This document shows positions 49,444 through 58,214 of a DNA stretch of 64,000 nucleotides, one piece after another. A program made the position numbers and the translations under genes. Numbering within the stretch: position 1 is the first letter of the stretch; each line of letters starts with the position of its first letter. This DNA comes from Synechococcus sp. Nb3U1. GTDB taxonomy: Bacteria; Cyanobacteriota; Cyanobacteriia; Thermostichales; Thermostichaceae. The notes under the pieces were generated by a model, which saw nothing but the letters and a program-made list of their open reading frames with translations, did no database searches and was not told where the DNA came from. Where the stretch lies: positions 186,001 to 250,000 of the forward strand of contig NZ_JAKFYQ010000002.1 in NCBI RefSeq assembly GCF_021533835.1, read 5' to 3'.

Positions 49444-49500
49444 GGCGTCTAACACTGCGTTGGTGCGGACGGCGCTTCGCGCCGCCGCTGATGCTGGGCG
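49444..49500. repeat. attC-like site at the right end of the island
   Basis: GGCGTCTAAC contains the R''-type core GTCTAAC (49447-49453). Then comes a hairpin: GCGG, a bulged A, CGGCGC, loop TTC, GCGCCG, CCGC. The site ends GCTGGGCG at 49500, where a full attC would continue into TTRRRY; that half is found at the left edge of the island. A single extrahelical base in the stem is a hallmark of attC sites. The L box pairing is poor. Confidence 0.55.
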
Positions 49501-49584
49501 ATCTCCCTGCATGGGTTGGGCTTTTCCTCCCGTAGAATGGGGGAACTTGTCCCGTCCTGTTGAACATTGAATGGATCCCTAAGT

Positions 49585-50838
49585 ATGACTCAGACCCCGC
49601 TTGCCCCCCGCATTAACTCTGCTGCTTTGGATCCGCACCTGCGCCCCGACGCCCAAGGACGCTTTGGTCAATTTGGCGGCCAATTTGTGCCGGAAACTTT
49701 GATGAGCGCCCTGACGGAACTGGAGCAAGCCTTTGAGCAGCACTGGGGGGATCCCAGCTTTCGGGCGGAGTTCCACAGCCTCCTGCGGGATTTCGTTGGA
49801 CGGCCTAGCCCTCTCTACTTTGCTCAGCGGTTGACAGAGCATTACGGCGGCCCCCAGATTTACCTGAAGCGGGAAGATCTCAACCACACCGGGGCCCACA
49901 AGATCAACAATGCCCTCGGCCAAGCTCTGTTGACGGTACGCATGGGCAAGAAACGGGTGATCGCGGAAACGGGAGCAGGACAACACGGGGTGGCAACGGC
50001 AACGGTCTGTGCCCGCTTTGGCTTGGAATGTATCGTCTACATGGGCGTACTGGATATGGAGCGGCAGGCCCCGAATGTGCAACGGATGCGCATGTTGGGA
50101 GCTGAGGTGCAGGCGGTGGAATCGGGCACTCGGACCCTGAAGGATGCCCTTTCAGAGGCGATTCGAGATTGGGTGACCAACGTGGAAACCACCCACTATG
50201 TAATCGGTACCGTGGCAGGGCCCCATCCCTACCCGAAGTTGGTGCGGGCCTTTCACGATGTGATCGGCCAGGAAACGCGGCAGCAATGTCAGGAAAAATG
50301 GGGTGGACTACCGGATGTATTGCTAGCCTGTGTGGGGGGCGGCTCGAATGCTCTGGGCCTGTTCAACGAATTTGTGCGGGATCCCTCGGTGCGCTTGATC
50401 GGCATTGAGGCGGCGGGAGAAGGGATCCAAACCCCTCGCCATGCGGCTACCCTGACCCAAGGCCGGGTGGGCGTGTTACACGGAGCGATGAGCTATCTGC
50501 TGCAGGATGAGGAGGGTCAGGTACAGGAGGCCCATTCCATCAGTGCCGGATTGGACTACCCCGGCGTTGGACCAGAGCACAGCTACCTCAAAGAGATTGG
50601 CCGGGCGGAATACTATGCCGTGACCGATGACGAAGCTGTAGAAGCTTTACTGAGGGCCTCTCGCCTAGAGGGGATCATCCCCGCCCTGGAAACTGCCCAT
50701 GCCTTTGCCTACCTGGAAACTTTAGCTCCCCAGCTTGGCCCTGAACAACGAGTGGTGATCAATTGCTCCGGGCGTGGGGATAAAGATTTGAACACTGTGC
50801 TCAACTACTTGCAGCAGCGGGGGCGGGGCGCAGCGTGA
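49585..50838 (+). CDS. trpB: Tryptophan synthase beta chain
   Basis: About 417 residues. TrpB condenses indole (from TrpA) with serine using PLP. Signatures are [37 protein letters not shown] with the PLP lysine, [19 protein letters not shown], and the phosphate-binding [15 protein letters not shown] 49585 is preferred over TTG 49567. TrpA is not adjacent. It is the first host gene after the foreign island, whose right end lies about 85 bp upstream, so the insertion sits in its promoter region. Confidence 0.96.
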   Translation: MTQTPLAPRINSAALDPHLRPDAQGRFGQFGGQFVPETLMSALTELEQAFEQHWGDPSFRAEFHSLLRDFVGRPSPLYFAQRLTEHYGGPQIYLKREDLNHTGAHKINNALGQALLTVRMGKKRVIAETGAGQHGVATATVCARFGLECIVYMGVLDMERQAPNVQRMRMLGAEVQAVESGTRTLKDALSEAIRDWVTNVETTHYVIGTVAGPHPYPKLVRAFHDVIGQETRQQCQEKWGGLPDVLLACVGGGSNALGLFNEFVRDPSVRLIGIEAAGEGIQTPRHAATLTQGRVGVLHGAMSYLLQDEEGQVQEAHSISAGLDYPGVGPEHSYLKEIGRAEYYAVTDDEAVEALLRASRLEGIIPALETAHAFAYLETLAPQLGPEQRVVINCSGRGDKDLNTVLNYLQQRGRGAA

Positions 50839-50897
50839 CATTCTCCCGAAGTTGATCCCTGTAAGTAAAGCGCGCTCCCCCGAACCTTCCACCGGTT

Positions 50898-50938
50898 AAA
50901 AAATCGGGATCCCCTCCACCGAAATCGGAAGGGATCCC
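50898..50938 (-). terminator. Intrinsic terminator built from two GGGATCCC octamers
   Basis: On the minus strand, GGGATCCC-TTCC, a short loop, GGAG-GGGATCCC is followed by a run of T (A-run 50898-50903 on the plus strand). The two octamers form the stem. It lies downstream of the minus-strand S8 protease and OB-fold genes. Confidence 0.7.
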
Positions 50939-50990
50939 CAGTAGGACTGATTCAACCGACAAATTGAGTGACAGATTGAGCCAACAGGCG

Positions 50991-51224
50991 CTAGGGCTGC
51001 CGTTTGAAGCTCTTCACTTCCAACACCGGCCCTACTTGTGCCACCGTCAGCATGTCTTCTTTCACCTGTCCCTGGATCGTCACCTCCAACCCCTCTTGCA
51101 AGAGATCTTTGGGGGCGCGGAAGAGGGCGTAGTGTGTTCCGGAAGGCACCGTCAGCACCCACACCCCCGACTCGATATCCAGGAACTCGATCTTGCCCTG
51201 GTACTCCTGAATAGGCTCCTGCAT
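50991..51224 (-). CDS. Small OB-fold-like protein, coupled to the S8 protease gene
   Basis: About 77 residues, starting at an ATG overlapping the protease stop codon (TGATG). The sequence reads as alternating short beta strands: YQGKIEFLDIESGVWVLTV, HYALFRAP, LEVTIQGQVKEDMLTVAQVG and VLEVKSF, the pattern of a small OB-like barrel. No signal peptide is visible. Tight coupling suggests it acts with, or is made in fixed ratio to, the protease. No family is firmly recognised. Confidence 0.6.
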   Translation of the reverse strand: MQEPIQEYQGKIEFLDIESGVWVLTVPSGTHYALFRAPKDLLQEGLEVTIQGQVKEDMLTVAQVGPVLEVKSFKRQP

Positions 51225-53077
51225 CACTTCCTCAGCGCTAGCCCGGTAGCTGTGGAGGACTGTTCCATAGAAGCTTGTGCCCCCAAGTAGGCCAGGCCCA
51301 GGCAAAGCACCCCATTGAGGAGCAAGAAGGAGCGACCCAACCAGGCAGAGGATCCAAACCATACCACCCCCTCATAGAATAGGGATCCCGACAAGAGTAG
51401 ATGCGAGGCCATACCTACACAGAGGCCGATCACGGCCCAGCGCCAGCGTCGATGCCCCAGCAACAGCAACAGCAACAAACCCGGGATCAACACACTGGCA
51501 AACAGCGGATTCAAGGCACTCGTCTGGGCAAAGGCTGTCCCCAACTCCGGCAGGGAACTACCCGCCACCTGGAAGGGCCAGCGGGGGCCACCGACAATCG
51601 CCAACCCCTGCAAAGGGAACAAACCAGCACTGCCCAAGAGGATCCCGGCTACCAAGGGCACGGACTGGATCAGACGCTTCGGAGCCAGCCACCAGCGGAT
51701 CAGCACCATAATGATGTATCCACCCACCACCATCAGCAGCTTCGGCACTAAGGCAATCGGGCCGCCATCAAACCAGAAGCGGGGGTTGAGATAGCCATTG
51801 TTGTTCAAATACTGCAGGAAGTCCTTGAACCAGAGTACTAGGGGATTTTCTTCCTGTTGCCCGGTAGCCCGTGCCAACGCCTTGGCCGCATCCAAACGAC
51901 CGGCACCGTAGAAGTTCTGCTTGTCGTCCTGTACCGGCGTGGCGGACATCTTCAGGACTTCTTCCACCTTGTCCGGGTCTTTCACCCCCTGAGCTTGGAT
52001 CAACGCGGCCACACCGACCACATGGGGAGTGGCCATGCTGGTGCCCTGGAAGTAGGCGAAGAGGGCCTCATTGGGGTTACGGCGGTTGATGGTTTGCTGC
52101 AGAATGCCATATTCCGGGTGATCCTGGGTTTTCGCCCCGCCGGGAGCGGAAATATCGACGCCCACGCCGTAGTTGGAGTAGGGAGCCTTCTCGCCATTGG
52201 GCCCGGTAGCTGACACTGCGATCACATGCTCATAACGGGCCGGGAAGCTGACTTGGTTGGAATTTTCGTTGCCCGCCGCCGCGATCACCGTCACCCCTTT
52301 GCTGTGGGCATAGGTGACTGCCTCTTGCATCAACTGGGCAGAAGCACGGCTACCCAAGCTGAGGTTGATGATCGTGGCGCCATGGTCGGCAGCGTAGCGG
52401 ATCCCTTCCACCACATCCGACAGGGATCCAAAACCGTTGGCATCCAAGACCCGCACCGGCATGATCTTGGCCTTGAAGGCAATCCCCGCCACACCCAGAG
52501 AATTGTTGGTGGACTGGGCGATGGTTCCCGCCACATGGGTGCCATGGCCCTGTAAATCTTCGGGGTTCTCGTCGTCATCGACAAAGTCGTAGCCCTTAAC
52601 AAACTCGGTTTGGGCTAGGTCAGAGACTTGGGTCACCCCGGTATCCACCACTGCCACCGTGATTCCTTCCCCCTGAGACACCTCCCAGGCTTCCGGCATG
52701 TTGATGGCTCTGAGGTTCCATTGCTGAGGATAGAGGCGATCATTAGGCACAAACGCCGCCTGGAACTGGTAGTTGGGATGGGCATATTCGATCAGAGCCT
52801 CATCCGTAAGCCGCTTCATCAAGCGCCGCGTGGATCCCTGATGATTGGCATCCACATCGAACAGGTAGATGGCTTCTTGACGAGCAAAGGAACTGGCACT
52901 GCTCAGGCGCAGCGACACGTTATACTCCTTAGCGATGGCGGAGATCTGACTGGGAGTGGCCGTGTTGACAAAATTGACCACAATGCTGTCGTAGGGGGTG
53001 GATCCCTTGCCACAAGCCGTCAACAGCAATGCCATCAGACAGGCGCAGCAAAGACCCAACCAGCGTCCGAATTTCAT
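51224..53077 (-). CDS. Subtilisin-family (S8) serine protease lipoprotein with C-terminal membrane domain
   Basis: A 617-residue protein. A lipoprotein signal (LLLTAC, Cys22) is followed by an inhibitor-like prodomain (about 30-110). The S8 catalytic domain has Asp145 in VAVVDTGV, His178 in GHGTHVAGT, the oxyanion Asn270 in IAAAGN, and Ser347 in GTSMATPHV. After about residue 425 there are several strongly hydrophobic segments, including LIPGLLLLLLLGHRR and FLLLNGVLCLGLAYLG. This tail should anchor the enzyme in a membrane, unusual for S8 proteases. The small OB-like gene overlaps its stop codon. The substrate is unknown. Confidence 0.9.
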   Translation of the reverse strand: MKFGRWLGLCCACLMALLLTACGKGSTPYDSIVVNFVNTATPSQISAIAKEYNVSLRLSSASSFARQEAIYLFDVDANHQGSTRRLMKRLTDEALIEYAHPNYQFQAAFVPNDRLYPQQWNLRAINMPEAWEVSQGEGITVAVVDTGVTQVSDLAQTEFVKGYDFVDDDENPEDLQGHGTHVAGTIAQSTNNSLGVAGIAFKAKIMPVRVLDANGFGSLSDVVEGIRYAADHGATIINLSLGSRASAQLMQEAVTYAHSKGVTVIAAAGNENSNQVSFPARYEHVIAVSATGPNGEKAPYSNYGVGVDISAPGGAKTQDHPEYGILQQTINRRNPNEALFAYFQGTSMATPHVVGVAALIQAQGVKDPDKVEEVLKMSATPVQDDKQNFYGAGRLDAAKALARATGQQEENPLVLWFKDFLQYLNNNGYLNPRFWFDGGPIALVPKLLMVVGGYIIMVLIRWWLAPKRLIQSVPLVAGILLGSAGLFPLQGLAIVGGPRWPFQVAGSSLPELGTAFAQTSALNPLFASVLIPGLLLLLLLGHRRWRWAVIGLCVGMASHLLLSGSLFYEGVVWFGSSAWLGRSFLLLNGVLCLGLAYLGAQASMEQSSTATGLALRK

Positions 53078-53288
53078 AATTCACGCCCTCGGGATCCGAT
53101 TGTTGGAACCAGTATGCCCTCTGGATTGGCAATTGACGAGGTGAACAGCCCAATTCGCTGGAGGAATTCCAACAAGATTACCAAAAGATGCAACCCTGGC
53201 CCCGTAAGAAGGGATCCCAGCCCTCCCAAGAAAGTGTTATGACAAGATGAGCGTAAAATTCCGCTAGGGCGGGGGTGAGTGAGCGCCG

Positions 53289-54041
53289 ATGGATACGGTT
53301 TTACAGTTGCTGATTCGGGGTTGGTACTTTTCCATCCCGTTGTTGATGTTCTCGATTTTCTCGGTGGCCTGTTGCATCGAGCGAGGCCTGTTTTGGTGGA
53401 AGATCACCCATCGGCAAGAGGCGATCGTTCGTCAATCCCTGAATCAGTACCGCCGCAATCCACGGGCTGCTCAGTACATGCTGGAGCAAAATGCCGATCT
53501 GCCCATCGCCCGGATTTTTTTGGCAGGGTTAGACCTGAACGAAGCCAGCCCGGAAGATTTTAGGTTGGCTCTAGAAACGGCTCTGGCGGCAGAAGTGCCT
53601 CTGTTGAAGCGGTTTAATACGGTCTTCGACACAGTGATCACCATCGCGCCCTTTTTGGGACTGTTGGGCACTGTCACGGGGATTATCCAAATTCTCAGCT
53701 CTATTCAATTGGGGGATATTGGCGGCACCGATACACAGGGGGTAGGTCAGGGGATCGCTGAAGCCCTTTACTCGACAGCATTTGGGTTGATCGTCGCCAT
53801 CCCTACCTTGCTGATCTCCAACACCTTCCGCTCTTTGTACCTGCGGCAGCTCTCCAAGATTCAGGAGTATGGGGGCGAATTAGAGTTGTTGCATCGGCAG
53901 CGGCAGGAACTGCAAACTCAACAGCCTTCCCAGCGGCCCCATATGAAGCCCGGCCCCACCAGCAGCTCGACTATCCCTCCCTATTCCTCCCTTGAGCAAT
54001 CGGTACAGGAGCCTTATGCGAATCCAGGAAGAGAATTTTAG
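53289..54041 (+). CDS. exbB: MotA/TolQ/ExbB proton channel family protein
   Basis: A 250-residue inner-membrane protein. The N-terminal helix LIRGWYFSIPLLMFSIFSVA and the two later helices around FDTVITIAPFLGLLGTVTGI and GIAEALYSTAFGLIVAIPTL match ExbB/TolQ. The C-terminal ~45 residues are Pro/Ser-rich and variable. With ExbD it forms a proton-driven motor that energises TonB-type transport. The 3' end overlaps exbD by 26 bp. No tonB is visible in the window. Confidence 0.92.
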   Translation: MDTVLQLLIRGWYFSIPLLMFSIFSVACCIERGLFWWKITHRQEAIVRQSLNQYRRNPRAAQYMLEQNADLPIARIFLAGLDLNEASPEDFRLALETALAAEVPLLKRFNTVFDTVITIAPFLGLLGTVTGIIQILSSIQLGDIGGTDTQGVGQGIAEALYSTAFGLIVAIPTLLISNTFRSLYLRQLSKIQEYGGELELLHRQRQELQTQQPSQRPHMKPGPTSSSTIPPYSSLEQSVQEPYANPGREF

Positions 54042-54441
54042 ATCCGCCGAGATCAACATCGTGCCCCTGATCGATGTCATCTTCTCGATCTTGGTGTTTT
54101 TCGTGATCGCCAGTTTGGTGCTTACCCGTTCGGAAGCTCTGGATGTCAACTTGCCAGATGCCACCACAGCAGAAACTCGTCTGCAGCCGGATGTCACGGT
54201 GAGCGTAACAGCGGAGGGGCAAATTGCTGTTAACCAGGAAACCCTTGCTGATATCTCGGGTTTGATCCCAGCAGTGGAACGGATCCTGGCGGAAAAAACC
54301 GGCGAAGGCCGGCGCTTGGTGGTGATCAACGCTGACTTAGCACTGTCTCACGGTAAAGTGGTGGAGGTGATGGATGCCCTGCAACGGGTGCCCAATGTCA
54401 GTTTGGCGATTGCGGCCCGTCGTCCTAGCAGCGGCAGTTGA
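54016..54441 (+). CDS. exbD: ExbD/TolR family protein
   Basis: About 141 residues. The single helix PLIDVIFSILVFFVIASLVL carries the proton-path Asp of the family, followed by a periplasmic domain with DVNLPDATTAET and RLVVINADLALSHGKVVEVM. ATG 54016 is chosen because AGGAG lies 4 bp upstream; a longer in-frame start would lie deeper within exbB. Overlap with exbB indicates coupled translation of the motor pair. Confidence 0.92.
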   Translation: MRIQEENFRSAEINIVPLIDVIFSILVFFVIASLVLTRSEALDVNLPDATTAETRLQPDVTVSVTAEGQIAVNQETLADISGLIPAVERILAEKTGEGRRLVVINADLALSHGKVVEVMDALQRVPNVSLAIAARRPSSGS

Positions 54442-54493
54442 AAAGGGAGCTGTGTAGGGATCTGTGACCTAGCCAATCAAAACTCAATCAAGA

Positions 54494-55597
54494 CTATTTT
54501 GGCTCTAGCGCCTTGACTAGCTCCGGTAACGCCTTGAGATTCTCAGGTCGATAGGTGGGATCCCGCCGCCAGCGCTCTTGAGTGCTGGAGTGTAAATCTG
54601 TGAGGGTGAGTGGTCGTTGCCTAGCCTCATCCTGGTAGGGATCCCGCCAACGGCGACGGGCCAGCCGGAAAATCCCCTTGGGCTCTCGAGAAAAAGGCGC
54701 GAGCGGGTCGATCTGGAGAGGATCGGAACTTGGCTGGAGCTGCAGACCCAACTCCGCCACCTGCTCCATCATCCACTGCAACGCCCCATCAGAAAGGGAT
54801 TGGGTGGCTTCTGTCCCGCCCCCAACACAGCCATGCCCGCCCGGAAACCAAGCTTGCTTCACCTGGTCTGGCTCGCGGTGCTGACTCGGCTGCATCACAG
54901 TGACCTCGAAAACGGCTAGCCGTTCATCAATGGCCACGGCGTGAAACCCGCGCTCGATGCGGCGATTGAGGTAGGTATCGTGAAATTGATACTTGCGGTT
55001 TAACCAGCGATTCAAGCCCCCTCCCAGCCAGCCGCTGAGATTGGGGATCCCCAAAGAGCCGACAGTATCCCAGCAACATAGGGCTTTGATCGGCAGTTGA
55101 TGGTGCGCTCTTGTCTCGATTTTAGGTAAATCTTCGGGTGGGTACCCCAAGCGAGTGTACTGCTGGCGAAACTGGATGGCCTCGGCATCGCTGGGTTTGA
55201 TCAGGCGATCTCGATAGAGCTGATAAGCCTGGGCCGCTTGCAAAATGTGTTCCCGCTTCAGGAGGCCGGAACAATAGATCATGCCTGCTAGGCTACGTAC
55301 CGTGTAAGCACCCCGACTAAAGCCAAACAGAAAGATGTCATCTCCTGGTTCGTAGTTGGCACCCAAAAATCGGTAGGCTTCCTGAATGCTGTCGTCGATG
55401 CCTTTACCGAAAGCGCCCCCCTGCAAGCGTTCCCAGCCATTACCCCGGGTTCCAATCCCTTCACTGTAGTAGATCAGCTGCGGAATCCCCTGCCCATCGA
55501 CGGGACGAATCCGCTGCATCAGTTTGACGACATTGGTGGGATAGGAGCCGGATAACCCCTGCCAAGTACCATCACAACAGACGATCAGCCGTTTCAT
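54494..55597 (-). CDS. DUF2235 alpha/beta hydrolase-like protein
   Basis: A 367-residue protein of the DUF2235 family, which includes the Tle1 type VI phospholipase catalytic domain. The N-terminus RLIVCCDGTWQG and the nucleophile elbow GFSRGAYTVRSLAGM (Ser94) are typical. The later WFPGGHGCVGGG matches the conserved WFPG.H.DVGGG block, but here the Asp/His-type position reads CVGGG, a small deviation. No signal peptide or type VI genes are visible, so a housekeeping lipase or esterase role is more likely than an effector. It lies 28 bp downstream of argF on the same strand. Confidence 0.85.
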   Translation of the reverse strand: MKRLIVCCDGTWQGLSGSYPTNVVKLMQRIRPVDGQGIPQLIYYSEGIGTRGNGWERLQGGAFGKGIDDSIQEAYRFLGANYEPGDDIFLFGFSRGAYTVRSLAGMIYCSGLLKREHILQAAQAYQLYRDRLIKPSDAEAIQFRQQYTRLGYPPEDLPKIETRAHHQLPIKALCCWDTVGSLGIPNLSGWLGGGLNRWLNRKYQFHDTYLNRRIERGFHAVAIDERLAVFEVTVMQPSQHREPDQVKQAWFPGGHGCVGGGTEATQSLSDGALQWMMEQVAELGLQLQPSSDPLQIDPLAPFSREPKGIFRLARRRWRDPYQDEARQRPLTLTDLHSSTQERWRRDPTYRPENLKALPELVKALEPK

Positions 55598-55624
55598 GGG
55601 ATCCCCTACCTTGCTCCATGAGCC

Positions 55625-56542
55625 TTATCCTGCCCCCAGCAACTGCACCAGCAAGGCCTTCTGAGCGTGCAGCCGGTTTTCCGCCTGATCCCACACCCGC
55701 GACTGGGATCCCTCCAAGACCGCTGCTGTGATCTCTTCTTCCCGGTGGGCGGGCAAGCAATGCAACACGATTGCCTCCGGATCCGCCCGTTTTAACAAAG
55801 TGGCATTTACCTGGTAGGGCAAAAACTCCGCCTGACGGGCCTCGGCTTCCGCTTCTTGCCCCATACTGGCCCACACATCGGTGTAGATCACCTGGGATCC
55901 CGAGACGGCCTCCTGCGGATCCTGTAAGACCCACACCTCTGAGTGATCTGCCAAAGCATGGGCTTGCTGTACCACCTCGGGATCCGGCCCATAGCCCGGC
56001 GGCGTAGCAACCCGAATATGGATGCCGCTCATGGCACAGCCCAACATCAGGGAATGGGCGACATTGTTGCCATCACCACAGTAGGCCAAGGTCAACCCCG
56101 CCAACTGGCCGAAGTTTTCTTGAATGGTGAGCAGATCCGCCAAAATCTGGCAGGGATGAAACTGGTCGGTGAGGGCGTTGATCACCGGGATATCGGCATA
56201 TTTCGCGAAGGCTTCTAGCTCCTTCTGGTCATAGGTACGGATGGCGATTACATCCAGATAGCGGGAGAGCACCCGGGCCGTATCCTGTAGCGGTTCCCCC
56301 CGACTTACCTGCATAACGGTGGGCAATAGATCGATCGTGCTACCCCCACATTGGGCCATGGCCGCCGTAAAACTGACGCGAGTTCGGGTGGAAGCCTTTT
56401 CGAACAACAACCCCAACACCCGACCCCGCAAATTCACCCGATAGGGATCCCGCTTCAGCTTAGCGGCCTGCCTCAGCAAAGCCGACAACTCCGCGGAGGT
56501 GAGGTCACTGAGTTTGAGCAGATCCCGTCCGGACAAATTCAT
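55625..56542 (-). CDS. argF: Ornithine carbamoyltransferase
   Basis: About 305 residues, the usual length. The carbamoyl-phosphate loop STRTR (51-55), FHPCQILADLLTI and HCLPAHREEE (catalytic Cys) define OTCase, which makes citrulline from ornithine in arginine synthesis. ATG 56542 was chosen because MNLSGRDLLKL is the natural family N-terminus; earlier in-frame starts add an unconserved leader. It lies between ctpA and the DUF2235 gene on the same strand. Confidence 0.96.
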   Translation of the reverse strand: MNLSGRDLLKLSDLTSAELSALLRQAAKLKRDPYRVNLRGRVLGLLFEKASTRTRVSFTAAMAQCGGSTIDLLPTVMQVSRGEPLQDTARVLSRYLDVIAIRTYDQKELEAFAKYADIPVINALTDQFHPCQILADLLTIQENFGQLAGLTLAYCGDGNNVAHSLMLGCAMSGIHIRVATPPGYGPDPEVVQQAHALADHSEVWVLQDPQEAVSGSQVIYTDVWASMGQEAEAEARQAEFLPYQVNATLLKRADPEAIVLHCLPAHREEEITAAVLEGSQSRVWDQAENRLHAQKALLVQLLGAG

Positions 56543-56656
56543 GTTGCCCCCAATCTTCGACCCCGTCATCATAGGGCATTTCTGGGGGAGAGCCACCCAT
56601 ACAGGGATCCCAGAGGGGATGACTCAAATTCGACGAGGAGTTAACCGAGTTAACCA

Positions 56657-57952
56657 CTACAGAGAAGAGGAGCGAATCGCCTCTTGGGCCTGTTGCTGAC
56701 GTGCCGAAATTTGCACCTGTAAGGCCTCAATGGCAGCGGCATATTGCGGGTCGGCCAAGGTAGCCACCAGTTCCCGATTCTGGCTGAGGCGATTCAGATC
56801 CTCCTCCGAAAGCTCCACCAGAATGTCGGGGGTAATGCCCTTGTGGTCAATATCGGTGCCGTTGGGGGTGCGATAGCGGGCGATGGTCACCGCCAACCCG
56901 GATCCATCCGAGAGGGGATGCACCGACTGCACCAGGCCCTTGCCAAAAGTTGGAGTGCCAATGATCACGGCACGCCGATTGTCTTGCAAAGCGCCGGACA
57001 AAATTTCGCTGGCGCTAGCAGAACCCCCATCCACCAGAACGGCTAGAGGCTTGTCGGTGAGAGCAGTGTTGTTGGCATTGAAACGATCCTGTTCCCCTTG
57101 CCGATTCACCGTAGAGACGATCCCCCCCCGTTCAATCCACATACGGGCGATCTCGGCACTGGAGTAGAGCAGCCCACCCGGATTGGCCCGCAGATCCAAT
57201 ACATAAGCTACCACCCCTTGCTTCTCCATCTCGCGGATGGCTTGGCGCATCTTCTCGGCAGCATTCCCAGAAAACTGGGTCAGGCGGATATAGCCGATCG
57301 GTAGGCCGTTTTCTTCTTGAATTTCGTAGCGCACGGTGGCCAGCTCGATTTTCTCCCGCACTAGGTCGAAAACTTTCAGTCCTTCCCCTTCGCGGCGGAT
57401 CGTCAGGCGCACTCGGGATCCCGGCTCACCCCGAATCAAACTGACGGCGGCGTTGGTGTCCATACCCTCGGTAGATTGGTCGTCGATGCGGACGATCACA
57501 TCTTTTGATTTGATTCCAGCCCGGTCAGCAGGCGAGTCTTCGATGGGGGAGACCACCACCAGCTCATTGGTCTCTTGATCCATGCCCAGCGTAATCCCCA
57601 CCCCCGTGAGTTCTCCGGAGGTGTCGATCTGCATACTAGCAAATTGTTCGGGATCCAAAAAGCGGGTGTAGGGATCATTCAGACTCTTCAACGCCTCACG
57701 AATGGCAGCATAGGCATCTTCCCGGGTGGCATATTCCCGACTGAGCAGTTCCTGCCGAGTGGCCTCCCAATCTTGGGCGTTGAAAGAAGCGTCAACAAAC
57801 TCCCGATTGACAATCTGCCAAACTTCATCCACCACCTCTTTGGGGTCACTGCGAAACCCAGCCCAACCGGGCAGCGACAGCTGCACACCGACAAGCGACA
57901 CTGCCGTCACCACAGCAGCCGTTGCACTGACCACAAACCCACGCTTTCTCAT
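56657..57952 (-). CDS. ctpA: Carboxyl-terminal processing protease CtpA (S41)
   Basis: A 431-residue exported serine protease. A hydrophobic signal peptide precedes EVVDEVWQIVNREFVDASFN. The PDZ domain lies near residues 105-190 (ELTGVGITLGMD to LIRGEPGSRVRLTI). The catalytic Ser is in VDGGSASASEILSGAL and the Lys in TPTFGKGLVQSV. In cyanobacteria CtpA cleaves the C-terminal extension of photosystem II D1 protein in the lumen; several paralogues exist, so the exact role is inferred. It is divergent from proA across about 260 bp. Confidence 0.93.
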   Translation of the reverse strand: MRKRGFVVSATAAVVTAVSLVGVQLSLPGWAGFRSDPKEVVDEVWQIVNREFVDASFNAQDWEATRQELLSREYATREDAYAAIREALKSLNDPYTRFLDPEQFASMQIDTSGELTGVGITLGMDQETNELVVVSPIEDSPADRAGIKSKDVIVRIDDQSTEGMDTNAAVSLIRGEPGSRVRLTIRREGEGLKVFDLVREKIELATVRYEIQEENGLPIGYIRLTQFSGNAAEKMRQAIREMEKQGVVAYVLDLRANPGGLLYSSAEIARMWIERGGIVSTVNRQGEQDRFNANNTALTDKPLAVLVDGGSASASEILSGALQDNRRAVIIGTPTFGKGLVQSVHPLSDGSGLAVTIARYRTPNGTDIDHKGITPDILVELSEEDLNRLSQNRELVATLADPQYAAAIEALQVQISARQQQAQEAIRSSSL

Positions 57953-58214
57953 TCGGCTCTCCTGGAAGACACGGTGCTAAAGGTTAAGGCTGGATACTTG
58001 GGGAGTCAGGTTTTTCCTAAAAGTCTTCATCCCGAAACTGAAACAAGCAAACAGGAGAGAATTCCGTCGCTGCAACGAATGGGATGCAAATTTGGTAGGC
58101 TGCAAATGACACAGCCCGACTGTGCCCAACCTAGCATAGGGATCCCCTCAAGGGTGCTTTCCGGATCACATTCAAGACACCTCTTTTCCCGTTACCTTTT
58201 TCTGCCCCATCCTG

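Larger units (their letters stand above)
42324..49500. mobile_element. 7.2-kb foreign restriction-modification island with integron-cassette-like ends
   Basis: The left edge reads G then TTAGACGCC at 42323-42332, and the hsdM start lies about 50 bp inside. The right edge, 4 bp after the last stop codon, is GGCGTCTAAC (49444-49453), then a bulged hairpin, ending ...GGGCG at 49500. Joined in a circle, the ends give GTCTAAC...GTTAGAC, matching the attC rule RYYYAAC...GTTRRRY. The outer host bases then join as TTG-ATC, fitting the GWT pattern of secondary integron sites. GGATCC occurs only three times inside, whereas flanks have one per 100-200 bp. No integrase is in the window. Cassettes this long are rare, so this is a strong but unproven reading. 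Confidence 0.55.
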
